Below are positions 42,867-51,727 of a DNA stretch of 64,000 nt, in pieces (position 1 is the stretch's first letter; each line of letters begins with the position of its first letter). Below the pieces are notes generated by a model. It searched no databases. It was not told the DNA's origin and was given only the letters and a program-made list of their open reading frames with translations. Source of the stretch: Shimia sp965227725. Its GTDB lineage: Bacteria; Pseudomonadota; Alphaproteobacteria; Rhodobacterales; Rhodobacteraceae. Both the position numbers and the translations under genes were made by a program. Where the stretch lies: positions 1,178,001 to 1,242,000 of the forward strand of contig NZ_CBDDGH010000005.1 in the NCBI RefSeq assembly GCF_965227725.1. The letters run 5' to 3'.

Positions 42867-44612
42867 TCAGCGCATCTCTTGCGCCGGAGTTACGCCAAGA
42901 ATACCAAGACCGGCGGAAATAACAACGGCCACGGCACGTGCCAGTGCAATTTTTGCTTGGCTTGTGGCCGCATCGCCCTCTTGCACGAAACGCAGCGAGG
43001 TATCCTCATTGCCTTTGTAGTAGAGCGCGTGGAGTTCTCCAGTCAATTCATAGAGATAGAAGGCAATGCGGTGTGGCTCATTTGTGCGCCCCGCAATCTC
43101 AACCAGGCGTGGCCATTCAGCAATCTTTTTGGCCACACCAATCTCTGCATCATGGCTGAGCTTGCTCAGATCCGCGCCAGCCAGGGTGGCGTCGTCTGCT
43201 GTAATGCCCGCAGAGGCTGCATTCCTCAGAACCGAGCACACCCGCGCATGGGCGTATTGCACATAGAACACCGGATTGTCCTTGGACTGCTCCAGCACCT
43301 TGTCAAAGTCAAAGTCCAACGGCGCATCGTTTTTGCGGGTCAGCATCACAAAACGGGTCACATCCGGCCCAACCTGATCCACCACATCGCGCAGGGTGAT
43401 GAACGTCCCTGCCCGCTTGGACATCTTGAACGGCTCACCGTTTTTGAAGAGCTTCACCAACTGGGTCAGTTTGATATCGAGCGGCACATTGCCGTCCGAC
43501 AGAGCCGAAACCGCTGCCTTCATGCGCTTGACGTAGCCGCCATGGTCCGCGCCAAAGACATCGATCAGCGCGTCAAAGCCACGGGTGACCTTGTCATAGT
43601 GATAGGCGATATCGGGCGCGAAATAGGTCCAGCTGCCATCCGATTTCTTCACCGGGCGGTCAACATCGTCGCCATGATCGGTAGAGCGGAACAGGGTCTG
43701 CTCACGTGGCTCCCAGTCTTCCGGCTTCTTGCCCTTTGGTGGCTCCAGCACACCTTCATAGATCAGGCCTTTGCCCTCAAGCTCCGCCAAGGCGCTCTCA
43801 ATCCGGCCGGTGCCATAAAGCGACTTTTCCGAGTAGAACTTATCCATGGTCACGCCCAGCGCCTTCAGGTCAGCGCGGATCAGATCCATCATGGCTTCCG
43901 TGGCATACTCACGAATTTCGGCGAGCCAAACGTCTTCGCCTTTGTCGAGATAGGCGTCGCCCACCTTTTCCTTCAGCGCTTCACCTACCGGGATCAGGTA
44001 GTCACCGGGATAGGTGCCATCTTCAAACGCCACCTCTTGCCCGTGCGCTTCCTGATAACGCAGGTACACAGAGCGCGCGAGCACATCGACCTGTGCGCCG
44101 CCGTCGTTGATGTAATATTCGCGCGTGACGTCAAAGCCGACAAAATCCAGAAGGCTCGCAAGTGCGTCGCCAAAGACCGCGCCGCGGGTGTGCCCAACGT
44201 GCAGTGGCCCTGTCGGGTTCGCAGAAACATACTCTACGTTGACCTTCTTGCCCGCGCCCATGGTGGAGCGGCCAAAGTCATTGCCGCCTTCCAGCGCGGC
44301 TTTCACAACATTCTGCCAGAGCACCGGCGCGAGGCGCAGGTTCAAAAAGCCGGGGCCAGCAACCTCTGCCACGTCGACACGTGCATCTTCCGCGAGCTTA
44401 CCCGCCAGCGTATCGGCAATGTCGCGCGGTTTCATCTTGGCAGGTTTGGCCAGCACCATTGCTGCGTTGGTGGCCATATCGCCATGCAACGCATCGCGCG
44501 GCGGCTCAACGGCCACGTTTTTAAAGTCCAGCCCTTCAGGCAGTGCGCCCTCGGCTTGCATCGCTTCCAGCGCGTCAATCACCAGCGCGCGAATCTCGGA
44601 AAACAGGTTCAT
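42867..44612 (-). CDS. argS: Arginyl-tRNA synthetase
   Basis: A 581-residue class I synthetase. Add-1 N-terminal domain, VEYVSANPTGPLHVGHTRG (HIGH type), the catalytic fold with DGSWTYFAPDIAYH, the KMSKS-type loop FKMSKRAGTF and a C-terminal DALR domain ending with the family M-R. It is part of the minus-strand group between dgt and the SPOR gene. Confidence 0.97.
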   Translation of the reverse strand: MNLFSEIRALVIDALEAMQAEGALPEGLDFKNVAVEPPRDALHGDMATNAAMVLAKPAKMKPRDIADTLAGKLAEDARVDVAEVAGPGFLNLRLAPVLWQNVVKAALEGGNDFGRSTMGAGKKVNVEYVSANPTGPLHVGHTRGAVFGDALASLLDFVGFDVTREYYINDGGAQVDVLARSVYLRYQEAHGQEVAFEDGTYPGDYLIPVGEALKEKVGDAYLDKGEDVWLAEIREYATEAMMDLIRADLKALGVTMDKFYSEKSLYGTGRIESALAELEGKGLIYEGVLEPPKGKKPEDWEPREQTLFRSTDHGDDVDRPVKKSDGSWTYFAPDIAYHYDKVTRGFDALIDVFGADHGGYVKRMKAAVSALSDGNVPLDIKLTQLVKLFKNGEPFKMSKRAGTFITLRDVVDQVGPDVTRFVMLTRKNDAPLDFDFDKVLEQSKDNPVFYVQYAHARVCSVLRNAASAGITADDATLAGADLSKLSHDAEIGVAKKIAEWPRLVEIAGRTNEPHRIAFYLYELTGELHALYYKGNEDTSLRFVQEGDAATSQAKIALARAVAVVISAGLGILGVTPAQEMR

Positions 44613-44685
44613 CAGACCGTCCTATACATGTCTTTGGTCTTGTCAGATTGCGGTGGGTTTATCACCACAGGCCGTCACGTCAACG

Positions 44686-45825
44686 TCACTTGCCAATTAG
44701 GCGCGCGTGCTGCTGCAATGCATAGCGGTCGGTCATACCGGAAATGTAGTCCGACACCATGCGAGCCACAGCGGTTTCATCGCCACATCGTCGCAGATCA
44801 TCATGCCAACGTGCAGGCAGCAAATCAGGCTGCTTGAGGAACAACGGAAAAAGCTCTTCCACCACAATTGTCACTTCTTTGCGCATCTTCACGACTGAGG
44901 GCGCGCGATACATGCGGCTAAACAGGAAGGCGCGGATTTCTTTGAGGTCTGCCCACAATGCGCTGGAGAATTGCACCACCGGCCTTCCGCATCCCCGCAA
45001 CTCCTCCACGGATTGCGCCCCCACCTCCTCAAGCGCCGCGCGCGAGGTTGCGATCACATCGCTCACCATCACGCCAAACACACGGCGCAACGCCTCATGC
45101 CGCCGGCGGATCGCTTCAAGCCCGGGATAGGTCCTGTCCACATCTGCAAACGCATCCCCGACAATCGGCAACGCGCAGATTTCTTCCTCGGTGAAGAGCC
45201 CAGCGCGCAGGCCATCATGCAGGTCGTGATTGTTGTACGCCACATCATCGGCCAAGGCCGCCACCTGTGCCTCTGCACTCGCATGGGTGTGAAGCTCCAA
45301 ATCATGCACCGCGTTGTAATCCGCCAGCGCGTAAGGCAGATCCCCAACCACAGGACCATTGTGCTTGGCAATGCCTTCAAGAGTTTCCCAGGTCAGGTTC
45401 AACCCGTCAAAATCCGCATAGTGCCGCTCAAGTGATGTCACGATCCGCACCGCTTGGGCGTTGTGATCAAAGCCACCATATGGCTGCATCAACGCGTCCA
45501 GCGCATCTTCACCCGTGTGACCAAAAGGGGTGTGGCCGAGATCATGCGCCAAAGCGATGGCCTCGGTGATTTCCTGATTGAGGCCCAAAGCCCCCGCGAT
45601 GGTCCGGGCCACCTGCGCGACCTCGATCGAATGGGTCAACCGCGTGCGGAAGTAATCCCCTTCATGCTCCACAAAAACCTGCGTTTTGTGCTTGAGCCGC
45701 CGAAAGGCGCTGGCGTGAATGATCCTGTCCCGATCCCGCTGAAAGCATGACCGAAAACTGCTCTCCTCCTCCGGAATGCGCCGTCCCCGCGCATGTGCCG
45801 GATCTGAGGCGTAGGGCGCATACAT
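44686..45825 (-). CDS. dgt: Deoxyguanosinetriphosphate triphosphohydrolase-like protein
   Basis: A 379-residue HD-domain dNTPase that releases triphosphate from dNTPs. Opening RGRRIPEEESSFRSCFQRDRDRIIH, then THSIEVAQVARTIA, AIALAHDLGHTPFGHTGED (HD motif) and DVAYNNHDLHDGL. It matches the short type 2 subfamily. It is the first gene of the minus-strand group and divergent from erpA. Confidence 0.95.
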   Translation of the reverse strand: MYAPYASDPAHARGRRIPEEESSFRSCFQRDRDRIIHASAFRRLKHKTQVFVEHEGDYFRTRLTHSIEVAQVARTIAGALGLNQEITEAIALAHDLGHTPFGHTGEDALDALMQPYGGFDHNAQAVRIVTSLERHYADFDGLNLTWETLEGIAKHNGPVVGDLPYALADYNAVHDLELHTHASAEAQVAALADDVAYNNHDLHDGLRAGLFTEEEICALPIVGDAFADVDRTYPGLEAIRRRHEALRRVFGVMVSDVIATSRAALEEVGAQSVEELRGCGRPVVQFSSALWADLKEIRAFLFSRMYRAPSVVKMRKEVTIVVEELFPLFLKQPDLLPARWHDDLRRCGDETAVARMVSDYISGMTDRYALQQHARLIGK

Positions 45826-45918
45826 GTGCGTGGTCCTTGTAGCCTGTCCTTGGCTTTTCTATATTGGGTTTTGCGCCCGCTTTGAACCGGGCAAATCGCG
45901 CGAATAGGACAAAAAATC

Positions 45919-46242
45919 ATGCAGTTGCCGCCCAAAGTAACCGAAAGAGCCTTCGAACGTCTCGCAGAGATCGGTGCCGCCGATCAGGGTCAAGCCCTGC
46001 GCGTGGCCGTTGAAGGCGGCGGATGCTCCGGCTTTCAGTATGAGATCAAGCTCGATACGCCCAAGGATGATGACCTTGTGCTTGAAGGTGCTGGAGAGAA
46101 AGTTCTGGTCGACAGCGTCTCTCTGCCGTTCTTGGCGGATGCGGTCATCGACTTTTCTGAAGAGCTGATCGGTGCAAGGTTTGTAATCAACAACCCCAAT
46201 GCCACCAGCTCCTGCGGCTGCGGCACCAGCTTTTCGATGTAG
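45919..46242 (+). CDS. erpA: A-type iron-sulfur cluster carrier (ErpA/HesB family)
   Basis: A 107-residue Fe-S carrier. Three cluster-ligand cysteines are visible: VEGGGCSGFQYE and the C-terminal SSCGCGTSF. An essential cluster insertion role is known for ErpA. The family includes IscA and SufA, and the exact paralogue cannot be fixed by sequence alone. It lies 78 bp before xth. Confidence 0.92.
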   Translation: MQLPPKVTERAFERLAEIGAADQGQALRVAVEGGGCSGFQYEIKLDTPKDDDLVLEGAGEKVLVDSVSLPFLADAVIDFSEELIGARFVINNPNATSSCGCGTSFSM

Positions 46243-46320
46243 GCACACCGCGTTTCTCATCTTGCCGCCACCGATGTTTGCTGGGTAGATACAAAGACCC
46301 AGCGGACAAAGGACAGCCTC

Positions 46321-47100
46321 ATGAAAATCGCCACGTTCAACATCAATGGCATCAAGGCGCGCATCGAAACCTTGCCCCGCTGGCTGGATGAGGCCCAGCC
46401 TGATGTGGCGATCCTGCAGGAAATCAAATCCGTCGATGAGGCCTTTCCGCGCGAGATTTTTGAAGAGCGCGGCTATCAGGTCGAAACCCACGGTCAAAAG
46501 AGCTTCAATGGCGTGGCGATCCTGTCCAAGCTTCCACTGGAAGACGTGACACGCGGCCTGCCTGGTGACGACAGCGACGAACAGGCCCGCTATATCGAAG
46601 CAACCGTGATGGGCGACACGCCGATCCGCATTTGTGGCCTCTACCTGCCCAACGGCAACCCGACACCCGGGCCGAAGTACGACTACAAACTCGCTTGGAT
46701 GGAGCGCCTGCACGCCCGCGCCGAAGCGCTGCTCGCAGCGGAAGAGCCTTTCCTCATGGCGGGCGACTACAACATTATCCCGCAGGATGAGGACGCCGCC
46801 AAACCCGAAGACTGGCAAGAAGACGCCCTCGCCCGCCCAGAAAGCCGCGCCGCCTATCGCCGCCTTGTGAACCTCGGCCTGACAGAGGCGTTCCGCGCCC
46901 GCAATTCTGCATCAGGCATGTATTCCTTCTGGGACTACCAAGCCGGCGCATGGAACCGCAACAACGGCATCCGCATCGACCACTTCCTGCTCAGCCCGCA
47001 ATGTGCGGATCTCTTGCAGGATTGCCAAATCGACAAAGAAGAGCGTGGCCGCTCCAAGCCCTCAGACCACGTGCCGGTGTGGATCGACTTGGCGGCCTAA
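46321..47100 (+). CDS. xth: Exodeoxyribonuclease III (AP endonuclease)
   Basis: A 259-residue enzyme of the EEP superfamily. It cleaves DNA at abasic sites and removes 3' blocks. Visible: MKIATFNINGIKARI, the metal-binding Glu in LQEIKSVDEAFP, GDYNIIPQDEDAA, RIDHFLLS and the closing SDHVPVW with catalytic Asp-His. Its stop overlaps the SRAP gene stop by 4 bp in tail-to-tail orientation. Confidence 0.95.
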   Translation: MKIATFNINGIKARIETLPRWLDEAQPDVAILQEIKSVDEAFPREIFEERGYQVETHGQKSFNGVAILSKLPLEDVTRGLPGDDSDEQARYIEATVMGDTPIRICGLYLPNGNPTPGPKYDYKLAWMERLHARAEALLAAEEPFLMAGDYNIIPQDEDAAKPEDWQEDALARPESRAAYRRLVNLGLTEAFRARNSASGMYSFWDYQAGAWNRNNGIRIDHFLLSPQCADLLQDCQIDKEERGRSKPSDHVPVWIDLAA

Positions 47101-47708
47101 GGCGCGTCCCAATCCACATCCGATGCCTCTTCTATCTTGAGCCGCCCGTCCGGCCAAGGCACCATCAGCGGGCTCACTTCCTCCGGTGAGCCTTCCAGCC
47201 AAAGCGGCACATCCTGCTTCTCAAGCAACACGCCCATCCGGTGATGGATCGGCGCAACATCGGCGTTTGGCGCGCAAGTCACTGCCGCCACCTGATGCAC
47301 CTCGCGCCCACCCGGCGCCTGCCAGACGTCTGTGATCGCGGCAAAGATAAGCGGCTTCTCGCCCGATATCCGCCAAGCCGTCTTGCGCCGTGTCTCACCC
47401 GTCCATTCAAACCAGCCATCGACAATGATCACGGCGCGCCCTGTGCCCTCAAAGGCTGACTTGTCAAACACGGTTTCAGAGCGTGCATTGATGATCGTCT
47501 CCATCACGGGTCGCCCACGCGCATTTACGCGCCCCACCGGGATGATGCCCCAGCGCATACGCTGAAAGCCACTTGAGGCGAGGCAGACAACCTCCTGCCC
47601 CGGAGCAATATTTCGGCGCGGCGGCTCATCTTCGACCGCCGATGCCTCTGCGCCGACCCATTGGCCAACATCGCGCATTGTCGTGGTCAGAAAGAACCGC
47701 CCCGGCAC
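47097..47708 (-). CDS. SRAP (HMCES/YedK-family) protein with Pro in place of catalytic Cys2
   Basis: A 203-residue SRAP-fold protein. Canonical members start MCGR; Cys2 becomes the N-terminal nucleophile that crosslinks abasic sites. Here the start reads MPGRFFLT, so residue 2 is Pro. The other active-site residues are kept: Asn in INARSET, Glu in GWFEW and His in PIHHRMGVLL. The GTG start at 47708 has AGGAG upstream, within the tesA stop region, and no nearby start restores a Cys. A chance Pro is possible, but the rest of the fold is intact. Confidence 0.9.
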   Translation of the reverse strand: MPGRFFLTTTMRDVGQWVGAEASAVEDEPPRRNIAPGQEVVCLASSGFQRMRWGIIPVGRVNARGRPVMETIINARSETVFDKSAFEGTGRAVIIVDGWFEWTGETRRKTAWRISGEKPLIFAAITDVWQAPGGREVHQVAAVTCAPNADVAPIHHRMGVLLEKQDVPLWLEGSPEEVSPLMVPWPDGRLKIEEASDVDWDAP

Positions 47709-47711
47709 CGA

Positions 47712-48389
47712 CTACTCCTGCATCTGCCCAAGCATCTCGGCGACATAAGGCCCCAGAACAGGCACAATCGCCGCCACCCCGTCCGCATTTGGGTGAATGC
47801 CATCTGGCTGCATCAGCGCCCGAAGCTGATCTTCCGGCAAATCCCGGATGGCTGCAAAGAAATCCGGCGCAAGCGTCAGGTTGTAGTCCTCCGCCAATGC
47901 CCCATACATGCCGTCAAAGTCCTGCTTGTAGTCCGCACCAAAATTCATCGGCGCCTGCACTCCGATCAGCATCACGTCCACATCCGCCGCCTTTCCGGCC
48001 TCCACGATGCCCGCCAGATTGGCTTTGCTCACAGCCGGGTCAATCCCGCGCAGCGCGTCATTGCCACCCAGAGACACAATCATCGCATCCACATCCGGCC
48101 CCAGCGTCCAGCCCACTCGCGACAAGCCGCCCTGCGTCGTATCACCGGACACGCCAGCATTCTGCAGCTTCACATCATGGCCTTGCGCAATCAGCCAGGC
48201 CTCAAGCTGCGGCACAAACCCGGCACCCTGCGCCACGCCATAGCCGTGGGTCAAACTGTCTCCCAAAGCGGCAATCACAACGGTCTCCGCCTTGGCCATC
48301 GAAACGCTTAATGAGACGCTTAAAATGCCAAATGCCAATGCCTTGCCGCAACGCGACACGGCCCCATATAGAGAGGAATGAAGTTTCAA
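47712..48389 (-). CDS. tesA: Periplasmic GDSL esterase/lysophospholipase TesA-like
   Basis: A 225-residue SGNH hydrolase. A signal peptide ends at SMAKA-ET, block I is ALGDSLTHGYG, block III LGGNDALRG and block V DGIHPN (Asp, His). The start is uncertain: TTG at 48389 has a perfect GGAGG, while GTG at 48359 gives a shorter, more typical signal peptide. It is divergent from the ABC genes and 3 bp before the SRAP gene. Confidence 0.9.
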   Translation of the reverse strand: MKLHSSLYGAVSRCGKALAFGILSVSLSVSMAKAETVVIAALGDSLTHGYGVAQGAGFVPQLEAWLIAQGHDVKLQNAGVSGDTTQGGLSRVGWTLGPDVDAMIVSLGGNDALRGIDPAVSKANLAGIVEAGKAADVDVMLIGVQAPMNFGADYKQDFDGMYGALAEDYNLTLAPDFFAAIRDLPEDQLRALMQPDGIHPNADGVAAIVPVLGPYVAEMLGQMQE

Positions 48390-48404
48390 CAGGCGACCTC
48401 CGAC

Positions 48405-49112
48405 ATGTCATCCATACTCTCTCTCAAAGATGCGACTTTAGCGCTGGATAGCAATGCCGGACGGATAGAAATTCTGCATGGAATCTCGCTTGATGTGGCC
48501 GCGGGCGAAACTTTGGCGCTTGTTGGGCCTTCGGGTTCCGGCAAATCCTCACTCCTGATGCTGATGGGTGGACTTGAGCGCGCGACCTCCGGTCAAATCA
48601 TGGCGCTGGGTCATGATCTCTCGGCCATGGATGAGGATGCCCTTGCGCACTTCCGCCGAGAAAACATGGGCGTGGTGTTTCAAAACTTTCACCTGATCCC
48701 CACCATGACCGCGCTGGAAAATGTCGCCACCCCTCTGGAGCTGGCGGGCCGCCGCGACGCGCAAGAGCGCGCCCGTTCCGAGCTTGAGGCCGTCGGCCTC
48801 GCACACCGCGCCGATCACTACCCAAGTCAAATGTCCGGCGGAGAACAACAACGGGTCGCACTGGCCCGCGCCTGCGCGCCATCGCCGCGACTGCTCCTAG
48901 CAGACGAACCAACCGGCAATCTTGATCAGGCAACCGGCGAAACCATCATGGATCTGCTCTTTGATCTGCATGCCAAACGCGACACCACTCTAATCATGGT
49001 GACCCATTCCAACAGCCTCGCCGCTCGTTGCGAACGGGTGGTGCGCCTGCGTGACGGTCGCTTGGATGATGAAACCCATCTGGCACCTGTCGCATCCGAG
49101 GTCCGCGCATGA
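48405..49112 (+). CDS. ABC transporter ATP-binding protein (YbbA/LolD-like)
   Basis: A 235-residue ATPase. Walker A GPSGSGKSS, Q-loop FQNFHLIPTMT, signature MSGGEQQRVALARA, Walker B LLLADEPTGNLD and H-loop MVTHSN. I use the ATG at 48405 (MSSILSLKDA), the usual family N-terminus; one at 48378 is possible. Its stop overlaps the permease start by 4 bp. Pairing with TesA and an FtsX permease is the standard ybbA-ybbP-tesA arrangement. Confidence 0.92.
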   Translation: MSSILSLKDATLALDSNAGRIEILHGISLDVAAGETLALVGPSGSGKSSLLMLMGGLERATSGQIMALGHDLSAMDEDALAHFRRENMGVVFQNFHLIPTMTALENVATPLELAGRRDAQERARSELEAVGLAHRADHYPSQMSGGEQQRVALARACAPSPRLLLADEPTGNLDQATGETIMDLLFDLHAKRDTTLIMVTHSNSLAARCERVVRLRDGRLDDETHLAPVASEVRA

Positions 49113-51634
49113 GCCTGTCAGCCGCAACGCGTATCGCGCGTCGGGAAATCCGGGGCGGGTTGCGCGGCTTCACCGTCTTCCTCGCCTGCCTGATCCTCGG
49201 CGTAGCCACCATCGCAGCCATCGGCTCCGTGCGCAGTGCCATCCAAACCGGTCTCAGTTCTGAGGGCGCGACCCTCCTCGGCGGAGATGCGGAAATGAGC
49301 TTCACCTACCGGCGCGCCACCGAGGAAGAGCGCGCATGGATGACCACCAACACCACAGGAAGCTCCGAAATCATCGATTTCCGCTCCATGGTGGTTGTCC
49401 CGGGTGAGGCCGAGACCGAACGCGCATTGGCGCAGGTCAAATCGGTGGACACCGCCTATCCGCTGGTGGGCGCAGTCTCATTGTCCCCAGACATATCCTT
49501 GGAGGACGCGCTGAACGGCCAGAACAACTTGCCCGGCGCTGTGCTGCATGGGCTTTTGGCTGATCGTCTCGCGCTTACCCCAGGCGACACCTTCCAACTG
49601 GGATCACAAACCTTCGTCTACATGGCGCGCCTTCTGCGGGAGCCCGACACAGGCGATGGTTTCTCCTTCGCCCCCCGCGCGCTTGTGCGCACAAGTGATC
49701 TATCTGATAGCGGCCTGCTTGCCCCCGGCACGCTTTTCACCTCTCACTATCGCCTCAACCTGCCCGCCCAGGCCGACCTTGCCACGCTTGAAGCAGACGC
49801 AAGAGCCACCTTTGAAAGCACAGGGCTGCGCTGGCGCGACAGCCGCAATGGTGCGCCGGGCATCACCCGTTTTGTGGAACGCTTCGGCGCCTTCCTGATC
49901 CTTGTCGGCCTTGCGGGCCTCGCAGTGGGCGGCGTGGGCATTTCCACCGCCATCCGCGCCTACCTCGCCCGAAAGACAGAGACCATCGCCACCCTGCGCA
50001 GCCTTGGTGCCGAGCGCCGCACGATCTTTCTCAGCTATTTCCTGCAAATCGGCTTTGTGGCCCTCATCGGGGTCACCTCAGGCCTGATCCTTGGCGCGCT
50101 GCTGCCTATCCTGCTTGCCCCGCTGATCACCGCTGTACTGCCCTTCCCCGCCAGTTTTGCCATCTATCCGCTCCCGCTGATCGAAGCCGCACTCTACGGC
50201 ACATTGGCTGCCGCCATTTTTACCCTCTGGCCGCTGGCGCGCGTGGAAAACGTTCGCCCAAGCGCGCTCTTTCGCGACCAGCTTGGTCAAATCCGCCATT
50301 GGCCAGCCCTGCGCTATATGTTCACCGTCGCAGGTCTGATTACTTTGCTTATCGCCCTCGCAAGCTGGCTTTCAGGCTCAGCGCGCCTCACGATCTGGTT
50401 CGCAGGTGGCGTCGCCATCGCCATGTTCGCGCTGACTGCCGCCTCCGCCGGGCTGCGCGCATTGCTCAACAGCCTCTCCCAACGTCTGCGCCAATCCCCG
50501 CAAGTCCGTTGGGCGTTGCAATCCGTGGGCCGCGCCTCAGAAGCGACAACCCCGGTCGTGCTGTCCCTTGGCCTGGGCCTCAGTGTGCTTGCCACCGTTG
50601 GCCAGGTGGATGGCAACCTGCGCAACGCCATTGCCAGTGATCTGCCCGAAGTCGCACCTTCCTTCTTTTTTGTCGACATCCAGCGCGATCAGATGCCGCT
50701 GCTGGAAGCTGACTGGGCAGACACGCCAACCATCCATGATGTCGAAAACGCCCCCATGCTGCGCGGCGTGATCACCCGGATCAACGACCGCCCCGCCAAA
50801 GACGTGGCCGGTGACCACTGGGTCATTCGCGGCGACCGTGGCGTGAGCTATGCCAGCGACATGCCCGAAGGCACCAAACTCACCGCTGGCACATGGTGGG
50901 ACCCCCAGCATGCAGGCACGCCCCAGATCAGCTTTGCCGATGAAGAAGCCGAAGAGATGGGGCTCGCACTGGGCGACAGCATGACGATCAACATCCTCGG
51001 GCGGGATATCACCGGGACAGTGACCAGCTTCCGTGAGGTGGATTTCTCCAACGCGGGCATGGGCTTTGTCATCATCATGAACGAAGCCGCCCTCGCAGGC
51101 GCGCCCCACAGCTTCATCGCAACTGTCTATGCGGAGGCTGAGAGCGAAGCGAGTCTGTTGAAAGAAGTGTCTGAAACCTACCCCAATGTCACCGCGATCC
51201 ATGTGCGCGACGCTGCACAGCAGGTTTCAGATTTGGTGGCGCAGCTGGCCAATGCCACAACCTACGGTGCTTCCACCATCCTGCTCACAGGCCTTCTGGT
51301 GATTTTTGGCGCCGCCGCCGCGGGCCAATCCGCGCGCACCTATGAAGCCGCCGTTTTGAAAACCCTCGGCGCCACGCGCGGCCAGATCCTCAAAAGCTTC
51401 GCCTGGCGCGCAGCCCTTCTGGGCGGTGCTGCGGGTGGTGTCGCTCTCGCGGTTGGCCTGCTTGGAGGCTGGGCCGTGATGACCTTTGTGATGGAGAGCG
51501 ATTTTATCGTCATTTGGCCCAACGCTTTGTGGATCCTCAGCGCCGGCATCCTCGCCAACCTCTTGGCCGGTCTTGTCTTTGCCTGGCCCTCGCTGGCAAC
51601 GCGCCCAGCCCGTATCCTGCGCGCCAGAGACTGA
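49109..51634 (+). CDS. FtsX-type ABC permease (YbbP-like)
   Basis: An 841-residue inner-membrane protein with an N-terminal span (FTVFLACLILGVATI), a long periplasmic region, a first FtsX core (about 260-380), a central pair of spans, a second periplasmic loop and a C-terminal FtsX core ending in WPSLATRPARILRARD. The two-FtsX layout matches YbbP. It is coupled to the ATPase by a 4-bp overlap. Substrate unknown. Confidence 0.92.
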   Translation: MSLSAATRIARREIRGGLRGFTVFLACLILGVATIAAIGSVRSAIQTGLSSEGATLLGGDAEMSFTYRRATEEERAWMTTNTTGSSEIIDFRSMVVVPGEAETERALAQVKSVDTAYPLVGAVSLSPDISLEDALNGQNNLPGAVLHGLLADRLALTPGDTFQLGSQTFVYMARLLREPDTGDGFSFAPRALVRTSDLSDSGLLAPGTLFTSHYRLNLPAQADLATLEADARATFESTGLRWRDSRNGAPGITRFVERFGAFLILVGLAGLAVGGVGISTAIRAYLARKTETIATLRSLGAERRTIFLSYFLQIGFVALIGVTSGLILGALLPILLAPLITAVLPFPASFAIYPLPLIEAALYGTLAAAIFTLWPLARVENVRPSALFRDQLGQIRHWPALRYMFTVAGLITLLIALASWLSGSARLTIWFAGGVAIAMFALTAASAGLRALLNSLSQRLRQSPQVRWALQSVGRASEATTPVVLSLGLGLSVLATVGQVDGNLRNAIASDLPEVAPSFFFVDIQRDQMPLLEADWADTPTIHDVENAPMLRGVITRINDRPAKDVAGDHWVIRGDRGVSYASDMPEGTKLTAGTWWDPQHAGTPQISFADEEAEEMGLALGDSMTINILGRDITGTVTSFREVDFSNAGMGFVIIMNEAALAGAPHSFIATVYAEAESEASLLKEVSETYPNVTAIHVRDAAQQVSDLVAQLANATTYGASTILLTGLLVIFGAAAAGQSARTYEAAVLKTLGATRGQILKSFAWRAALLGGAAGGVALAVGLLGGWAVMTFVMESDFIVIWPNALWILSAGILANLLAGLVFAWPSLATRPARILRARD

Positions 51635-51657
51635 ACAAAAAAAGCCCACCCCCAGAA

Positions 51658-51726
51658 TCTTCTCATTCAAGAAGTATCCCGGGGGTGAGCTTGTGGTCAC
51701 ACAAGTGAGGGGGCTGGCCCCCTCGC
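51658..51726 (+). repeat. Structured intergenic repeat, family A copy 3
   Basis: Head TTCTCATTC and TATCCCGGGGG, the palindrome CTTGTG-GT-CACAAG, then GAGGGGG-CTGG-CCCCCTC. It fills the gap between the convergent permease and gcvP genes and ends next to the gcvP stop codon. Confidence 0.75.
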
Positions 51727-51727
51727 C

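Noticed and set aside
42663..44837. Long plus-strand open frame opposite argS (about 724 codons)
   Set aside because: Its translation is rich in His/Arg/Gln with no domain features, and it mirrors the real argS and SPOR coding strands. High GC opens antisense frames.
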